Shown: positions 1 to 5,739 of the stretch, one piece after another
Position numbering within the stretch: the first letter of the stretch is position 1
How the letters are laid out: every line of letters starts with the position of its first letter
Source: Candidatus Roizmanbacteria bacterium RIFCSPHIGHO2_01_FULL_39_8
Lineage (GTDB): Bacteria > Patescibacteriota > Microgenomatia > UBA1406 > GWC2-37-13
Reading direction: 5' to 3'
Assembly: GCA_001789355.1 (NCBI GenBank)
Contig: MFZI01000004.1
Coordinates: 15,451 to 24,332, forward strand
Length of the DNA stretch: 8,882 bases
Program-made: the position numbers and the translations under genes
The notes under the pieces: generated by a model
Databases searched by the model: none
Told to the model about the DNA's origin: nothing
The model's input: the letters and a program-made list of their open reading frames with translations, nothing else

Positions 1-284
1 ATAAGAGCGATAAAGACCAGGTAGAGAGGAATTTCAAATGGTTCGGGAACAGCTCCTACGCGAATGAAATCGGTAGATGTCGTGCTAGGTAATTTGGAGT
101 TTAAAAAGTGAAGCAGGTCATTATAAAGGAAAATCCAGATATCGGTAAAGAAAAAAACTTTAACGGCAGAACTCAATATCCCTGTCATTGGACCATTGTA
201 GCGAAAATTTTTCAAAGAATCTGGTACAATCTTTTCTGGACAAGGTCTATCCAAATAAATTATAGTACTGGCGCACCAAACCAT
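1..284 (-). CDS. Polytopic membrane protein, probable GT-C-like glycosyltransferase, 5' part only (runs off the left edge)
   Basis: Reading the minus strand from an ATG at 284-282 gives 94 codons with no stop before the window edge, so only the N-terminus is present. Residues 37-62 form a hydrophobic, aromatic-rich segment (FFFTDIWIFLY), followed by a polar loop, then the motif PEPFEIPLY at 80-88 and the start of another membrane segment. The same layout and nearly the same motif occur in the partial gene at 8109-8882 (TNVWIFLY, then PEPFEIPLY), so the two are paralogues. That similarity is the main reason I trust this reading frame. The start is uncertain: an in-frame TGA lies at 302-300, no Shine-Dalgarno site is visible, and the paralogue begins closer to the membrane segment, so the ATG at 188-186 or a TTG at 215-213 could be the true start. 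The specific sugar or lipid substrate is unknown. Confidence 0.72.
   Translation of the reverse strand, partial: MVWCASTIIYLDRPCPEKIVPDSLKNFRYNGPMTGILSSAVKVFFFTDIWIFLYNDLLHFLNSKLPSTTSTDFIRVGAVPEPFEIPLYLVFIAL
222..230 (+). promoter_or_regulatory. Possible extended -10 promoter element
   Basis: The string TGGTACAAT fits an extended -10 (TGn followed by TACAAT at 225-230). It lies about 55 bases upstream of the epimerase remnant and could drive the remnant and the GT2 gene at 439. No convincing -35 box is seen and the site lies inside the opposing gene, so this is a weak call. Confidence 0.2.
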
Positions 285-285
285 T

Positions 286-442
286 ATGAAGGTAAAGATT
301 CATCTTACCGGTGGAAAGGGATTTATCGGGCAAAACTTTTTAGGACAGAGAGGTAAACAGTCATAAGCTGTTCACTTGGTACAGGACAAAATGGAAAAAC
401 GTAAATATAAAGGCAGTTTATGAGGATATTTATAACAAATGA
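286..442 (+). pseudogene. Remnant of an NAD-dependent epimerase/dehydratase (SDR family), internally deleted and frameshifted
   Basis: An ATG at 286 opens a 26-codon frame ending in TAA at 364-366. Its product starts MKVKIHLTGGKGFIGQN, which contains the nucleotide-binding fingerprint TGxxGxxG at the N-terminus typical of extended SDR sugar epimerases and dehydratases. Such enzymes are normally around 300 residues, so nearly all of the protein is missing. A second frame, offset by one base and open from 344, reads KLFTWYRTKWK...VYEDIYNK and stops at TGA 440-442, overlapping the ATG of the next gene as ATGA. That looks like the C-terminal tail of a translationally coupled upstream gene. The simplest reading is one ancestral epimerase gene that lost its middle and shifted frame. 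The assignment of the second piece to the same ancestor is inference; it could come from another gene. A sequencing or assembly deletion is also possible. Confidence 0.55.
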
Positions 443-1407
443 AAAAACTCATAAGTATTGGAGTCCCCTGCTATAACGAAGAACTTAATGTAATACCAGC
501 CTATATTGACTTGGCAAAGATGGCGGGAAAAGCGAAGAAATACGCTTTTGAATTTATTTTCGTTGACAACGGAAGTCTCGACGATACAAGGAAAAAAATA
601 ATAAAAATAGCTAAAAATGATAAGCGGATAACCGGGGTTTTTTTATCAAGAAACTTTGGCCCCGAAGCATCTCCTCAAGTTGCGCTTGATTACGCAAATG
701 GTGACGCTTTTATCTTATATGAGTGTGACGCTCAAGATCCAGTTGATCTTATACCGCAATTCATCAAAAAATGGGAAGACGGAGACCAGGTAGTAGTCGG
801 GATGAGAACAAAAATTGAGGACAACGTCTTAATGACGAGCGCGAGGAAACTTTTTTATAAAATCTTCAAAAAGATTTCAAACATAGATATACCGGTAAAT
901 GCCGGGTCATATGGAATCATTGATAAAAAAGTCATGTTCGCGCTGAAGCAACTTCCGGAAAAGTACCGTTTTTTTCGGGGGCTTCGATCTTGGGTCGGGT
1001 TCAAATCTTCATCGATAACCTATCAGCGGAGAGAACGAAGGCGAGGAATCTCTTCCTATCGTTTTTTAGACTATATCAAGCACGCCGAGCGGGGATTTTT
1101 TGGTTTTTCTTATCTTGTCTTGGATGGTATGGTATATCTGGGTTTCATTTTGGTCTGCTTTTCTTTCTTTTTCATTTTGTGCTATATATATGTGATATTT
1201 GCCTTTGGTAATCCAATTAACGCGTCGATCCCAATCATAATTGCTATATTTTTTTTCGGTGGAGTTCAGCTACTGGCCGTAAGTATACTTGGTAAATACA
1301 TACAGGTAATTATGGAGGAAACTAAAGCCCGTCCGGTATATATAGTCGATGAGATAGTAGCTCGAGATCACCGAAAGGATCGGTCGGAACGGGGACGTGA
1401 GAAGTGA
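439..1407 (+). CDS. Membrane-anchored polyprenyl-phosphate sugar transferase, family GT2 (GtrB/DPM1-like)
   Basis: This 322-residue protein has the architecture of GtrB/ArnC-type enzymes, which move a sugar from a nucleotide donor to a polyprenyl phosphate on the inner face of the membrane. The GT-A domain starts with ISIGVPCYNEE (residues 5-15), carries DNGSLDDT at 43-50 for nucleotide binding, and has RNFGPEASPQVAL at 71-83. The metal-site region reads ECDAQDP at 95-101, where most relatives have DADLQDP, so the first Asp is Glu. RFFRGLRSWVGF at 177-188 and the RR.RRGISSY stretch at 197-207 are also family hallmarks. Two membrane helices follow (about 229-256 and 263-285), then a tail with ARPVYIV. 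The ATG overlaps the stop of the upstream remnant. A GAGG at 422-425 is rather far (13 bases) to be a strong ribosome site. The last 28 codons overlap the opposing methyltransferase gene. The exact sugar is unknown. Confidence 0.93.
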   Translation: MKKLISIGVPCYNEELNVIPAYIDLAKMAGKAKKYAFEFIFVDNGSLDDTRKKIIKIAKNDKRITGVFLSRNFGPEASPQVALDYANGDAFILYECDAQDPVDLIPQFIKKWEDGDQVVVGMRTKIEDNVLMTSARKLFYKIFKKISNIDIPVNAGSYGIIDKKVMFALKQLPEKYRFFRGLRSWVGFKSSSITYQRRERRRGISSYRFLDYIKHAERGFFGFSYLVLDGMVYLGFILVCFSFFFILCYIYVIFAFGNPINASIPIIIAIFFFGGVQLLAVSILGKYIQVIMEETKARPVYIVDEIVARDHRKDRSERGREK

Positions 1408-2197
1408 GATGTAAAATATTTTTACCTCGTATGTTTAAGCGGCTTAGGATATAGCGCAGAGAGAGGAAGCGCGAGGGATCCGTTCTTACTTGTATCTTTT
1501 TGAAACCCGCGGATCCCAATACTTTGTGCAAGGTGTTTTTATCATAGAAAACGTAGTGGCTGGGTTCATTATAAACGCTCCATTTTGCTCCGAGCAATCT
1601 TCGAAGCGGAGAATTATTGTTGGGTGTTGTGATAAGTAATACCCCATCTTTTTTTAAAAGCTTTTTTGCAGATTGAAGAACGGGAATCGGGTTTTTAAGA
1701 TGCTCAATTACCTGAAAAAGGGTAATGGCGTCAAAGAGAGTATTTGGGTTAGGGTTACGATACCAGTTTGGTTTAGAGGTTAAGAAATTAGTATTTTTTT
1801 CTTTACTAACTTCTTTTTCTAACGTCTTAATATCAATCTGTTGACAATTTAACTCCTTCTTTTGACATATGTCTATGGCTTCTTTGTTGATGTCGATTCC
1901 CAGGTAGGGATTTTTTTCTTTTTCGAGAACTTCCAAAAAATCTCCCCAGCCGCAGCCTACATCGAGGATGGTGGGGAACTCCTTTCGGGTTACAAGCCTA
2001 AGAGTTGCGAGCTTTGAAAAATAATAGGATTGACTTGACAGATTAGGAGAATTGGAGAAATAGGAGGATCCGTAAGATTGTTCCTTTTTTGTTTCTTGAG
2101 CTAAAAAGACCCCATCATTTTTACAGCAGAGGATTTTTTTTCCGGGTAAGTGATACTTTTCCTCAAAGTTACTTTTATTACAAAGGAAACAACGCAT
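1322..2197 (-). CDS. Class I SAM-dependent methyltransferase with N-terminal Cys motif (Methyltransf_23-like)
   Basis: The 291-residue product begins with MRCFLCNKSN and has Cys at 3, 6, 24 and 25, which looks like a small zinc-ribbon-type knuckle often seen before this methyltransferase domain. SAM-binding motif I is ILDVGCGWGD at 77-86, and the acidic strand GIDIN at 100-104 would hold the SAM ribose. IEHL at 164-167, TTPN at 190-193 and EPSHYVFYDKNTL at 211-223 are typical of sugar- or lipid-modifying members. Residues 130-152 are an Asn/Lys-rich stretch (NPNPN) that looks inserted between strand and helix. From about residue 264 the gene runs antisense to the GT2 gene, and the usual closing beta strand is not obvious, so the tail may be replaced. 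It lies 10 bases downstream of the GT-C gene on the same strand and is probably cotranscribed with it. No Shine-Dalgarno site is visible. Confidence 0.88.
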   Translation of the reverse strand: MRCFLCNKSNFEEKYHLPGKKILCCKNDGVFLAQETKKEQSYGSSYFSNSPNLSSQSYYFSKLATLRLVTRKEFPTILDVGCGWGDFLEVLEKEKNPYLGIDINKEAIDICQKKELNCQQIDIKTLEKEVSKEKNTNFLTSKPNWYRNPNPNTLFDAITLFQVIEHLKNPIPVLQSAKKLLKKDGVLLITTPNNNSPLRRLLGAKWSVYNEPSHYVFYDKNTLHKVLGSAGFKKIQVRTDPSRFLSLRYILSRLNIRGKNILHLTSHVPVPTDPFGDLELLSHRLYIPDGL

Positions 2198-2207
2198 AAG
2201 AATATTC

Positions 2208-3989
2208 TTATTTTACTTTATATATCGTTACCAAAGGAGAAGTGTAGGATGATTGTAGGAAAGAATATTTTTTAATGTTTTCCTCTGATTTTTCCTGCTC
2301 CTGTGGACCATAGAAAATATAACTTATTCTCTCTTTTTTTAAAAACTCTGTCGCATCTTTATCTGACATGGTACCGGAAAAGAATTGATTAACATTGTTA
2401 AATCGCTCATCATAAAAAGGAGTTTCTGGATTATGACCTATGTAAACGAAATTTCCCGCATACGCGGGAATATAGTTTCCTGCGTTTACTTGAGAGAAAA
2501 CAACTTCCTCATTCTTTGTGTGGGTATCTAACCATTGAATCCCGTTCCAGTAATCTTTCAAAGGATACATAACTTGTGAAGGGTAGGGGACAAGAGGGAC
2601 TGTCGCGACAGCTCTTTGATGAATAAAATCGAGTTGGGACTTAATAGAGAAATAGGATTGAGCGACTCCTAGGGTAACAATAAGCAATACGGCTAAATAA
2701 ATAAAGAAATTAATAAAGATGATCACAAAAGGAATCTTTTTATACTTATTCCAAAAGAAGCTGTAAATGCCGTAGAGAAAGTATGCTGACAAAATAGCGA
2801 GAGGAATATGATTTGCCGTTTGTACGAAACGAAGCTCAGATTGAAAGGGAAGTTTTTTAAAGAGGAATAGGCCAAAAAAGGCAGCCAATACCCAAGATAT
2901 AAGCGGAAGCAACCTTTTTTCCTTTTTCAATAAAGATAAAGCAATTCCCCCTACTCCTAAAAAGAAAACTGGCCCCAGAGTAAGGATATAGTCTTTCACT
3001 ACTACTGGGTAGCGATAGTATTTGTCGAAATCTACGAGTGATTTCCATGGATAGGAGGAGGTTGCAGCGTTAATATAAAGCAATGGAATTAGAGCCAAGA
3101 GGAATAAAATAACAGTTTGAAATATGATTTTAGGCAGAAGAGGGAAAGTGGAAATTGGAAACTGGATGAATGTGATGAGCCAGAAAATGAGCCAAGAAAA
3201 AAGGAATAAGATGCTACCGGCAGGGTGGATGAAGAAAGAAAAGAAGAGAATAATACATATTGCAATAAAATCCCAATTCCAAAATCCAAATAATTTATTT
3301 TTTTCTTTGGATTTGGGATTTTGAGCTTGATTCGACATTTGGATTTGGGATTCAGAAAATTTGTAGAGAAGAATAAAGAGAACAGCAACTATTATGTAAT
3401 TTAATGTATAGTGTGGTAAATAGCTAATCCGCTTGAGAACGTCCATCTCGGTCCACCAAGACATATACATACCAATCCAGGTGCTTCCTTGATATTCATA
3501 AAAAACGGGAAAACTGGCCGCAAGTAACGATAGAACAATTCCCAAAGAATACAAAATTGGTTTTTTAAGAAAATAGATATTGATATAGATGATAGTCAAA
3601 ACCCAAGCCAAGCTAAGAATTGACCGTAAAGCATGAAATGTAATGGGTGGAGTGAGGTGAAAAAGTCCGCCGATTTTTCCGGATAGAAGATAGAGCATCT
3701 GAAGAAGGACACCTTTTTGCTGAGGATCATTATCGTATTTATCAACAACACTCCATCTTCCTTCTTGGCCTTGTTTCATCTTGCTCAAGTAAACATTGTA
3801 ATCATAGGTATAGATGTGCTCTCCAGAAAGCATGACTCTATCGGGGGGAAGAAGATTCTTTACAGAAATCTCGTAGAAGTTAGGAATATAGGATGAAAGT
3901 AAAAAGAGTATCGAAAAGATGATAAGGAGTGGGATATGGATTTTTTTTAGAACATTTAGCATTTGATAGTAGTTTTCATTGTACAACAA
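2208..3989 (-). CDS. Polytopic GT-C-like membrane glycosyltransferase, paralogue of the protein at 6455-8137
   Basis: This 593-residue protein has an N-terminal membrane helix (about 19-35), a first outer loop with Asp63 followed by GQEGRW (74-79), some ten membrane segments, and a soluble C-terminal region (about 475-593) containing NYIPAYAGNFVYIGH and FLKKERISYIFYG. This plan fits GT-C-type enzymes that transfer sugars from lipid phosphates outside the membrane; a loop acidic residue is commonly catalytic in that fold. The protein at 6455-8137 matches it across the first loop (Asp66, 11 residues before GQHGHW), the R...PH segment and the C-terminal region, so the two are paralogues. The start is TTG at 3989-3987, chosen because AAAGGA lies 6 bases upstream; the next in-frame ATG is at 3962. 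Residues 212-241 are encoded by an inserted palindromic repeat. Substrate unknown; a dedicated hydrolase or flippase role cannot be ruled out. Confidence 0.85.
   Translation of the reverse strand: MLYNENYYQMLNVLKKIHIPLLIIFSILFLLSSYIPNFYEISVKNLLPPDRVMLSGEHIYTYDYNVYLSKMKQGQEGRWSVVDKYDNDPQQKGVLLQMLYLLSGKIGGLFHLTPPITFHALRSILSLAWVLTIIYINIYFLKKPILYSLGIVLSLLAASFPVFYEYQGSTWIGMYMSWWTEMDVLKRISYLPHYTLNYIIVAVLFILLYKFSESQIQMSNQAQNPKSKEKNKLFGFWNWDFIAICIILFFSFFIHPAGSILFLFSWLIFWLITFIQFPISTFPLLPKIIFQTVILFLLALIPLLYINAATSSYPWKSLVDFDKYYRYPVVVKDYILTLGPVFFLGVGGIALSLLKKEKRLLPLISWVLAAFFGLFLFKKLPFQSELRFVQTANHIPLAILSAYFLYGIYSFFWNKYKKIPFVIIFINFFIYLAVLLIVTLGVAQSYFSIKSQLDFIHQRAVATVPLVPYPSQVMYPLKDYWNGIQWLDTHTKNEEVVFSQVNAGNYIPAYAGNFVYIGHNPETPFYDERFNNVNQFFSGTMSDKDATEFLKKERISYIFYGPQEQEKSEENIKKYSFLQSSYTSPLVTIYKVK
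2453..2470. repeat. 7-bp GC-rich hairpin inside the GT-C gene
   Basis: TTCCCGC and GCGGGAA are perfect inverted arms around a 4-base loop. On the minus strand the hairpin encodes part of the conserved NYIPAYAGN motif, so it may simply follow from the codons. It stands out because the surrounding DNA is AT-rich. Confidence 0.5.
3267..3356. repeat. Palindromic AT-rich repeat inserted in frame in the GT-C gene
   Basis: The segment is built from variants of a TTTGGATTTGGGATT unit. Two exact direct copies occur at 3306-3320 and 3338-3352 (period 32). An inverted arm lies at 3268-3291, where AAAATCCAAAT and AAATCCCAATTCC face the direct copies across a T-rich spacer. It encodes 30 residues (SESQIQMSNQAQ...FGFWNWDF) in a cytoplasmic or outer loop between two membrane segments. 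The paralogue at 6455-8137 has a shorter, unrelated sequence at the same place. I recognise similar words as dispersed repeats in Patescibacteria and some other AT-rich genomes, but that is memory, not a search. Confidence 0.7.
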
Positions 3990-4006
3990 ATAATTTCCTT
4001 TATAAT
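3979..4006 (+). promoter_or_regulatory. Promoter for the oxidoreductase operon, giving a very short leader
   Basis: A perfect -10 box TATAAT lies at 4001-4006, with a partial -35 (TTGTAC, 3979-3984) 16 bases upstream. The ATG at 4020 is only 14 bases from the end of the -10 box, so the transcript would have a leader of about 7 bases or less. This agrees with the absence of a Shine-Dalgarno site before that ATG. The promoter should serve 4020-5738. Confidence 0.5.
3996..4001 (-). promoter_or_regulatory. Ribosome binding site deciding the TTG start at 3989
   Basis: On the minus strand AAAGGA sits 6 bases before the TTG at 3989-3987. It is the best Shine-Dalgarno match near any gene start in the window and favours TTG over the ATG at 3962, which has none. 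Confidence 0.55.
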
Positions 4007-4019
4007 ATAGCCAAATTAA

Positions 4020-5027
4020 ATGGTAACTATAGGAGTGATAGGATACGGATATTGGGGGCCTAATCTCGTAAGAAATTTTTTTTCCTTGTCTTCTTGCAGA
4101 GTAAAAACAATTTCTGATTCAATACAACACCGTTTGGACCTAGCGAAAAAATATTATCCTTCGATACAAACGACTACAGACGTAAAAAATATTTTCAAGG
4201 ATTCTTCAGTTGATGCGGTGGTCATCGCAACACCTATTTCAAGTCATTTTTCTCTCGTTAAGGAAGCCCTTCTTAATAATAAACATGTTCTGGTTGAAAA
4301 ACCAATGACAGCTTCTCTCCATCAGGCAAAAAAACTAGTGGAATTAGCCCGATCAAAAAAAAGATTGTTAATGGTCGATCATACCTTTTTGTACACCGAT
4401 GCGGTGCAAAAGATAATGAAGCTGCTGGCGGCAGGAGAGATTGGAAAGGTAAGATATTTCGATTCTACCCGTACCAATCTGGGTTTATTTCAGGCTGATG
4501 TCAGTGTACTCTGGGATCTTGCTGTTCATGATATATCCCTGCTTCTCTATTTTATTAAGGAAAGGCCAATTTCGATTCAGGCAAGTGGAGCATCCCATAC
4601 GGAAAATGACATAGAAAATATCGCATTTATTACCCTTAAATATAAATCCGGTTTTATCGCGCACATCAATTGTTCATGGAGTTCGCCACTTAAGATCCGC
4701 ATGATTCTCATCGGTGGAACAAGAAAAATGATTGTATATAATGACGTTGAACCGACAGAAAAAGTCAAATTATATGATTCAGGATATAGCCTTCACAGAG
4801 GAACTAAGGAAAAGAAATTCATTGTTGACTACAGAGTCGGAGATGTATATATACCTAAAATAGAGCTTTTTGAAGGCTTGTCCAAGATGGCACAAGATTT
4901 CATCCAGTCAATAAAAACAAAGAACAAACCTATCTCCAGTGCCATGTACGCATTAGAGGTTGTCAAGGTGTTAAGCCTGGCAGAAAAGTCGATAAAAACG
5001 GGAGAACGGCCAATACAGTATAAATAA
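4020..5027 (+). CDS. Gfo/Idh/MocA-family NAD(P)-dependent sugar oxidoreductase
   Basis: The 335-residue length and two-domain plan fit this family, which oxidises or reduces sugars and nucleotide sugars with a tightly held NAD(P). The Rossmann fold opens with IGVIGYGYWGPNLVRNF (residues 4-20), whose Gly8, Gly10 and Gly13 form the dinucleotide loop. VVIATPISSHF (67-77) and VLVEKPMT (90-97) carry the usual cofactor-side motif, with the EKP lysine at 94. VLWDLAVHDISLLLY (163-177) supplies the Asp and His (166 and 170) near the active site. This GYGYWGPN subgroup often occurs in polysaccharide clusters, where it makes 3-keto or amino sugars. No aminotransferase or acetyltransferase partner is in the window, so the product is not determined. 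It starts at ATG 4020 without a ribosome site and is followed after 9 bases by the GT2 gene, so the two form an operon. Confidence 0.93.
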   Translation: MVTIGVIGYGYWGPNLVRNFFSLSSCRVKTISDSIQHRLDLAKKYYPSIQTTTDVKNIFKDSSVDAVVIATPISSHFSLVKEALLNNKHVLVEKPMTASLHQAKKLVELARSKKRLLMVDHTFLYTDAVQKIMKLLAAGEIGKVRYFDSTRTNLGLFQADVSVLWDLAVHDISLLLYFIKERPISIQASGASHTENDIENIAFITLKYKSGFIAHINCSWSSPLKIRMILIGGTRKMIVYNDVEPTEKVKLYDSGYSLHRGTKEKKFIVDYRVGDVYIPKIELFEGLSKMAQDFIQSIKTKNKPISSAMYALEVVKVLSLAEKSIKTGERPIQYK

Positions 5028-5036
5028 TTCTTAAAA

Positions 5037-5738
5037 ATGAAAAAAACCTGTCAATTCAGTCTGATTATCTGCTGTTTCAACGAAGAGGATAATTTGGAAA
5101 AAACAATTTTAGAATCATTGAAAGAGCTAAAACAGCTTTTTGATACGTTTGAAATAATCATCATAGAAGATAAAAGCTCGGACAGGAGCCCAAAGATAGC
5201 AGACAGGCTATCTCGAAAGTATTCATCTATTAAAGTTATTCATAATTTAATTAATCTAGGTCAAGGAATAAGCTTTCTCATCGGTTTGCATGAGGTGAAA
5301 GGAGACCTTATAATGCAGAATGGAGCTGATAGACCATTTAATATAAAAGATCTTAAAAAAATACTCCCACTGTTCAAGCAGTATGATATAGTCGTAGTCG
5401 TTAGGAGAGATCGATCTGCCTATACTTTCTGGCGAAAATTAACTTCTTGGGTGAATAATTTTTTGAGGAAACTCTTATTTGGATCTCACTTTTCCGATCT
5501 CAATTTTGTTCAGATATATAAGAGGAAAGTAACTAAAAGTATCCCTATCTTGTCGAGAAGTGCCGCGTTTACTACCCAAGAGTTGATCTTAAGAGCAAAA
5601 CAGAAAGGATATAAGATTATTGAGATGGAGTTACCCTATCATAAGAGAATCGGTGGAGAAGCTCATCACGGAAAGAAACGGGATATTCTCTGGGCACTTA
5701 TTGATATGGTTAATTTTTGGCTAGAATACAAAAGATAA
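5037..5738 (+). CDS. Soluble GT2 glycosyltransferase (DPM1-like) with a degenerate metal-binding motif
   Basis: This 233-residue protein is a single GT-A domain without membrane helices. It opens with FSLIICCFNEEDNLE (7-21), carries IIEDKSSDRS at 42-51 in the position of the usual DDGSTDGT, and has NLGQGISFLIGL at 73-84, matching the NxGkGxA region. The segment where DxD is expected reads MQNGADRPFN (93-102), so both Asp of the DxD are replaced by Gln and Gly, although Asp98 lies close by. The later SDLNFVQIYKRKV (153-165) and QELILRAKQKGYKIIEMELPYHKRIGG (181-207) fit dolichyl/polyprenyl-phosphate sugar transferases. It lies 9 bases after the oxidoreductase stop with no Shine-Dalgarno site. 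Its stop is one base from the stop of the opposing methyltransferase. It may add a sugar to a lipid-linked glycan; a changed metal use or lost activity is possible. Confidence 0.9.
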   Translation: MKKTCQFSLIICCFNEEDNLEKTILESLKELKQLFDTFEIIIIEDKSSDRSPKIADRLSRKYSSIKVIHNLINLGQGISFLIGLHEVKGDLIMQNGADRPFNIKDLKKILPLFKQYDIVVVVRRDRSAYTFWRKLTSWVNNFLRKLLFGSHFSDLNFVQIYKRKVTKSIPILSRSAAFTTQELILRAKQKGYKIIEMELPYHKRIGGEAHHGKKRDILWALIDMVNFWLEYKR

Positions 5739-5739
5739 T

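Noticed and set aside
108..356. Plus-strand 82-codon frame
   Set aside because: It lies antisense to the membrane protein fragment at 1-284 and crosses the epimerase remnant in another frame; its product is low-complexity with no family motif.
391..423. Tiny frame MEKRKYKGSL before the GT2 gene, as a possible leader peptide
   Set aside because: Only ten codons, no ribosome site, and the region is better explained by the overlapping remnant frame ending at 442.
990..1211. Plus-strand 73-codon hydrophobic frame
   Set aside because: Shifted-frame shadow of the GT2 gene, including its membrane helices.
1746..1757. GGGTTAGGGTTA, telomere-like repeat
   Set aside because: Only two units, inside a coding region; no array and no reason to expect a telomere.
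2198..2209. Perfect palindrome AAGAATATTCTT between the GT-C and methyltransferase genes
   Set aside because: A 12-bp AT-rich palindrome is expected by chance about this often; there is no T-tract or GC stem to make it a terminator.
3089..3388. Minus-strand 99-codon frame and the plus-strand frame at 3124-3324
   Set aside because: Both are shadows of the GT-C gene around the repeat; Ser/Phe-rich or repeat-derived products with no domain.
4577..4768. Minus-strand 63-codon frame
   Set aside because: Antisense shadow of the oxidoreductase gene, which has strong motifs throughout.
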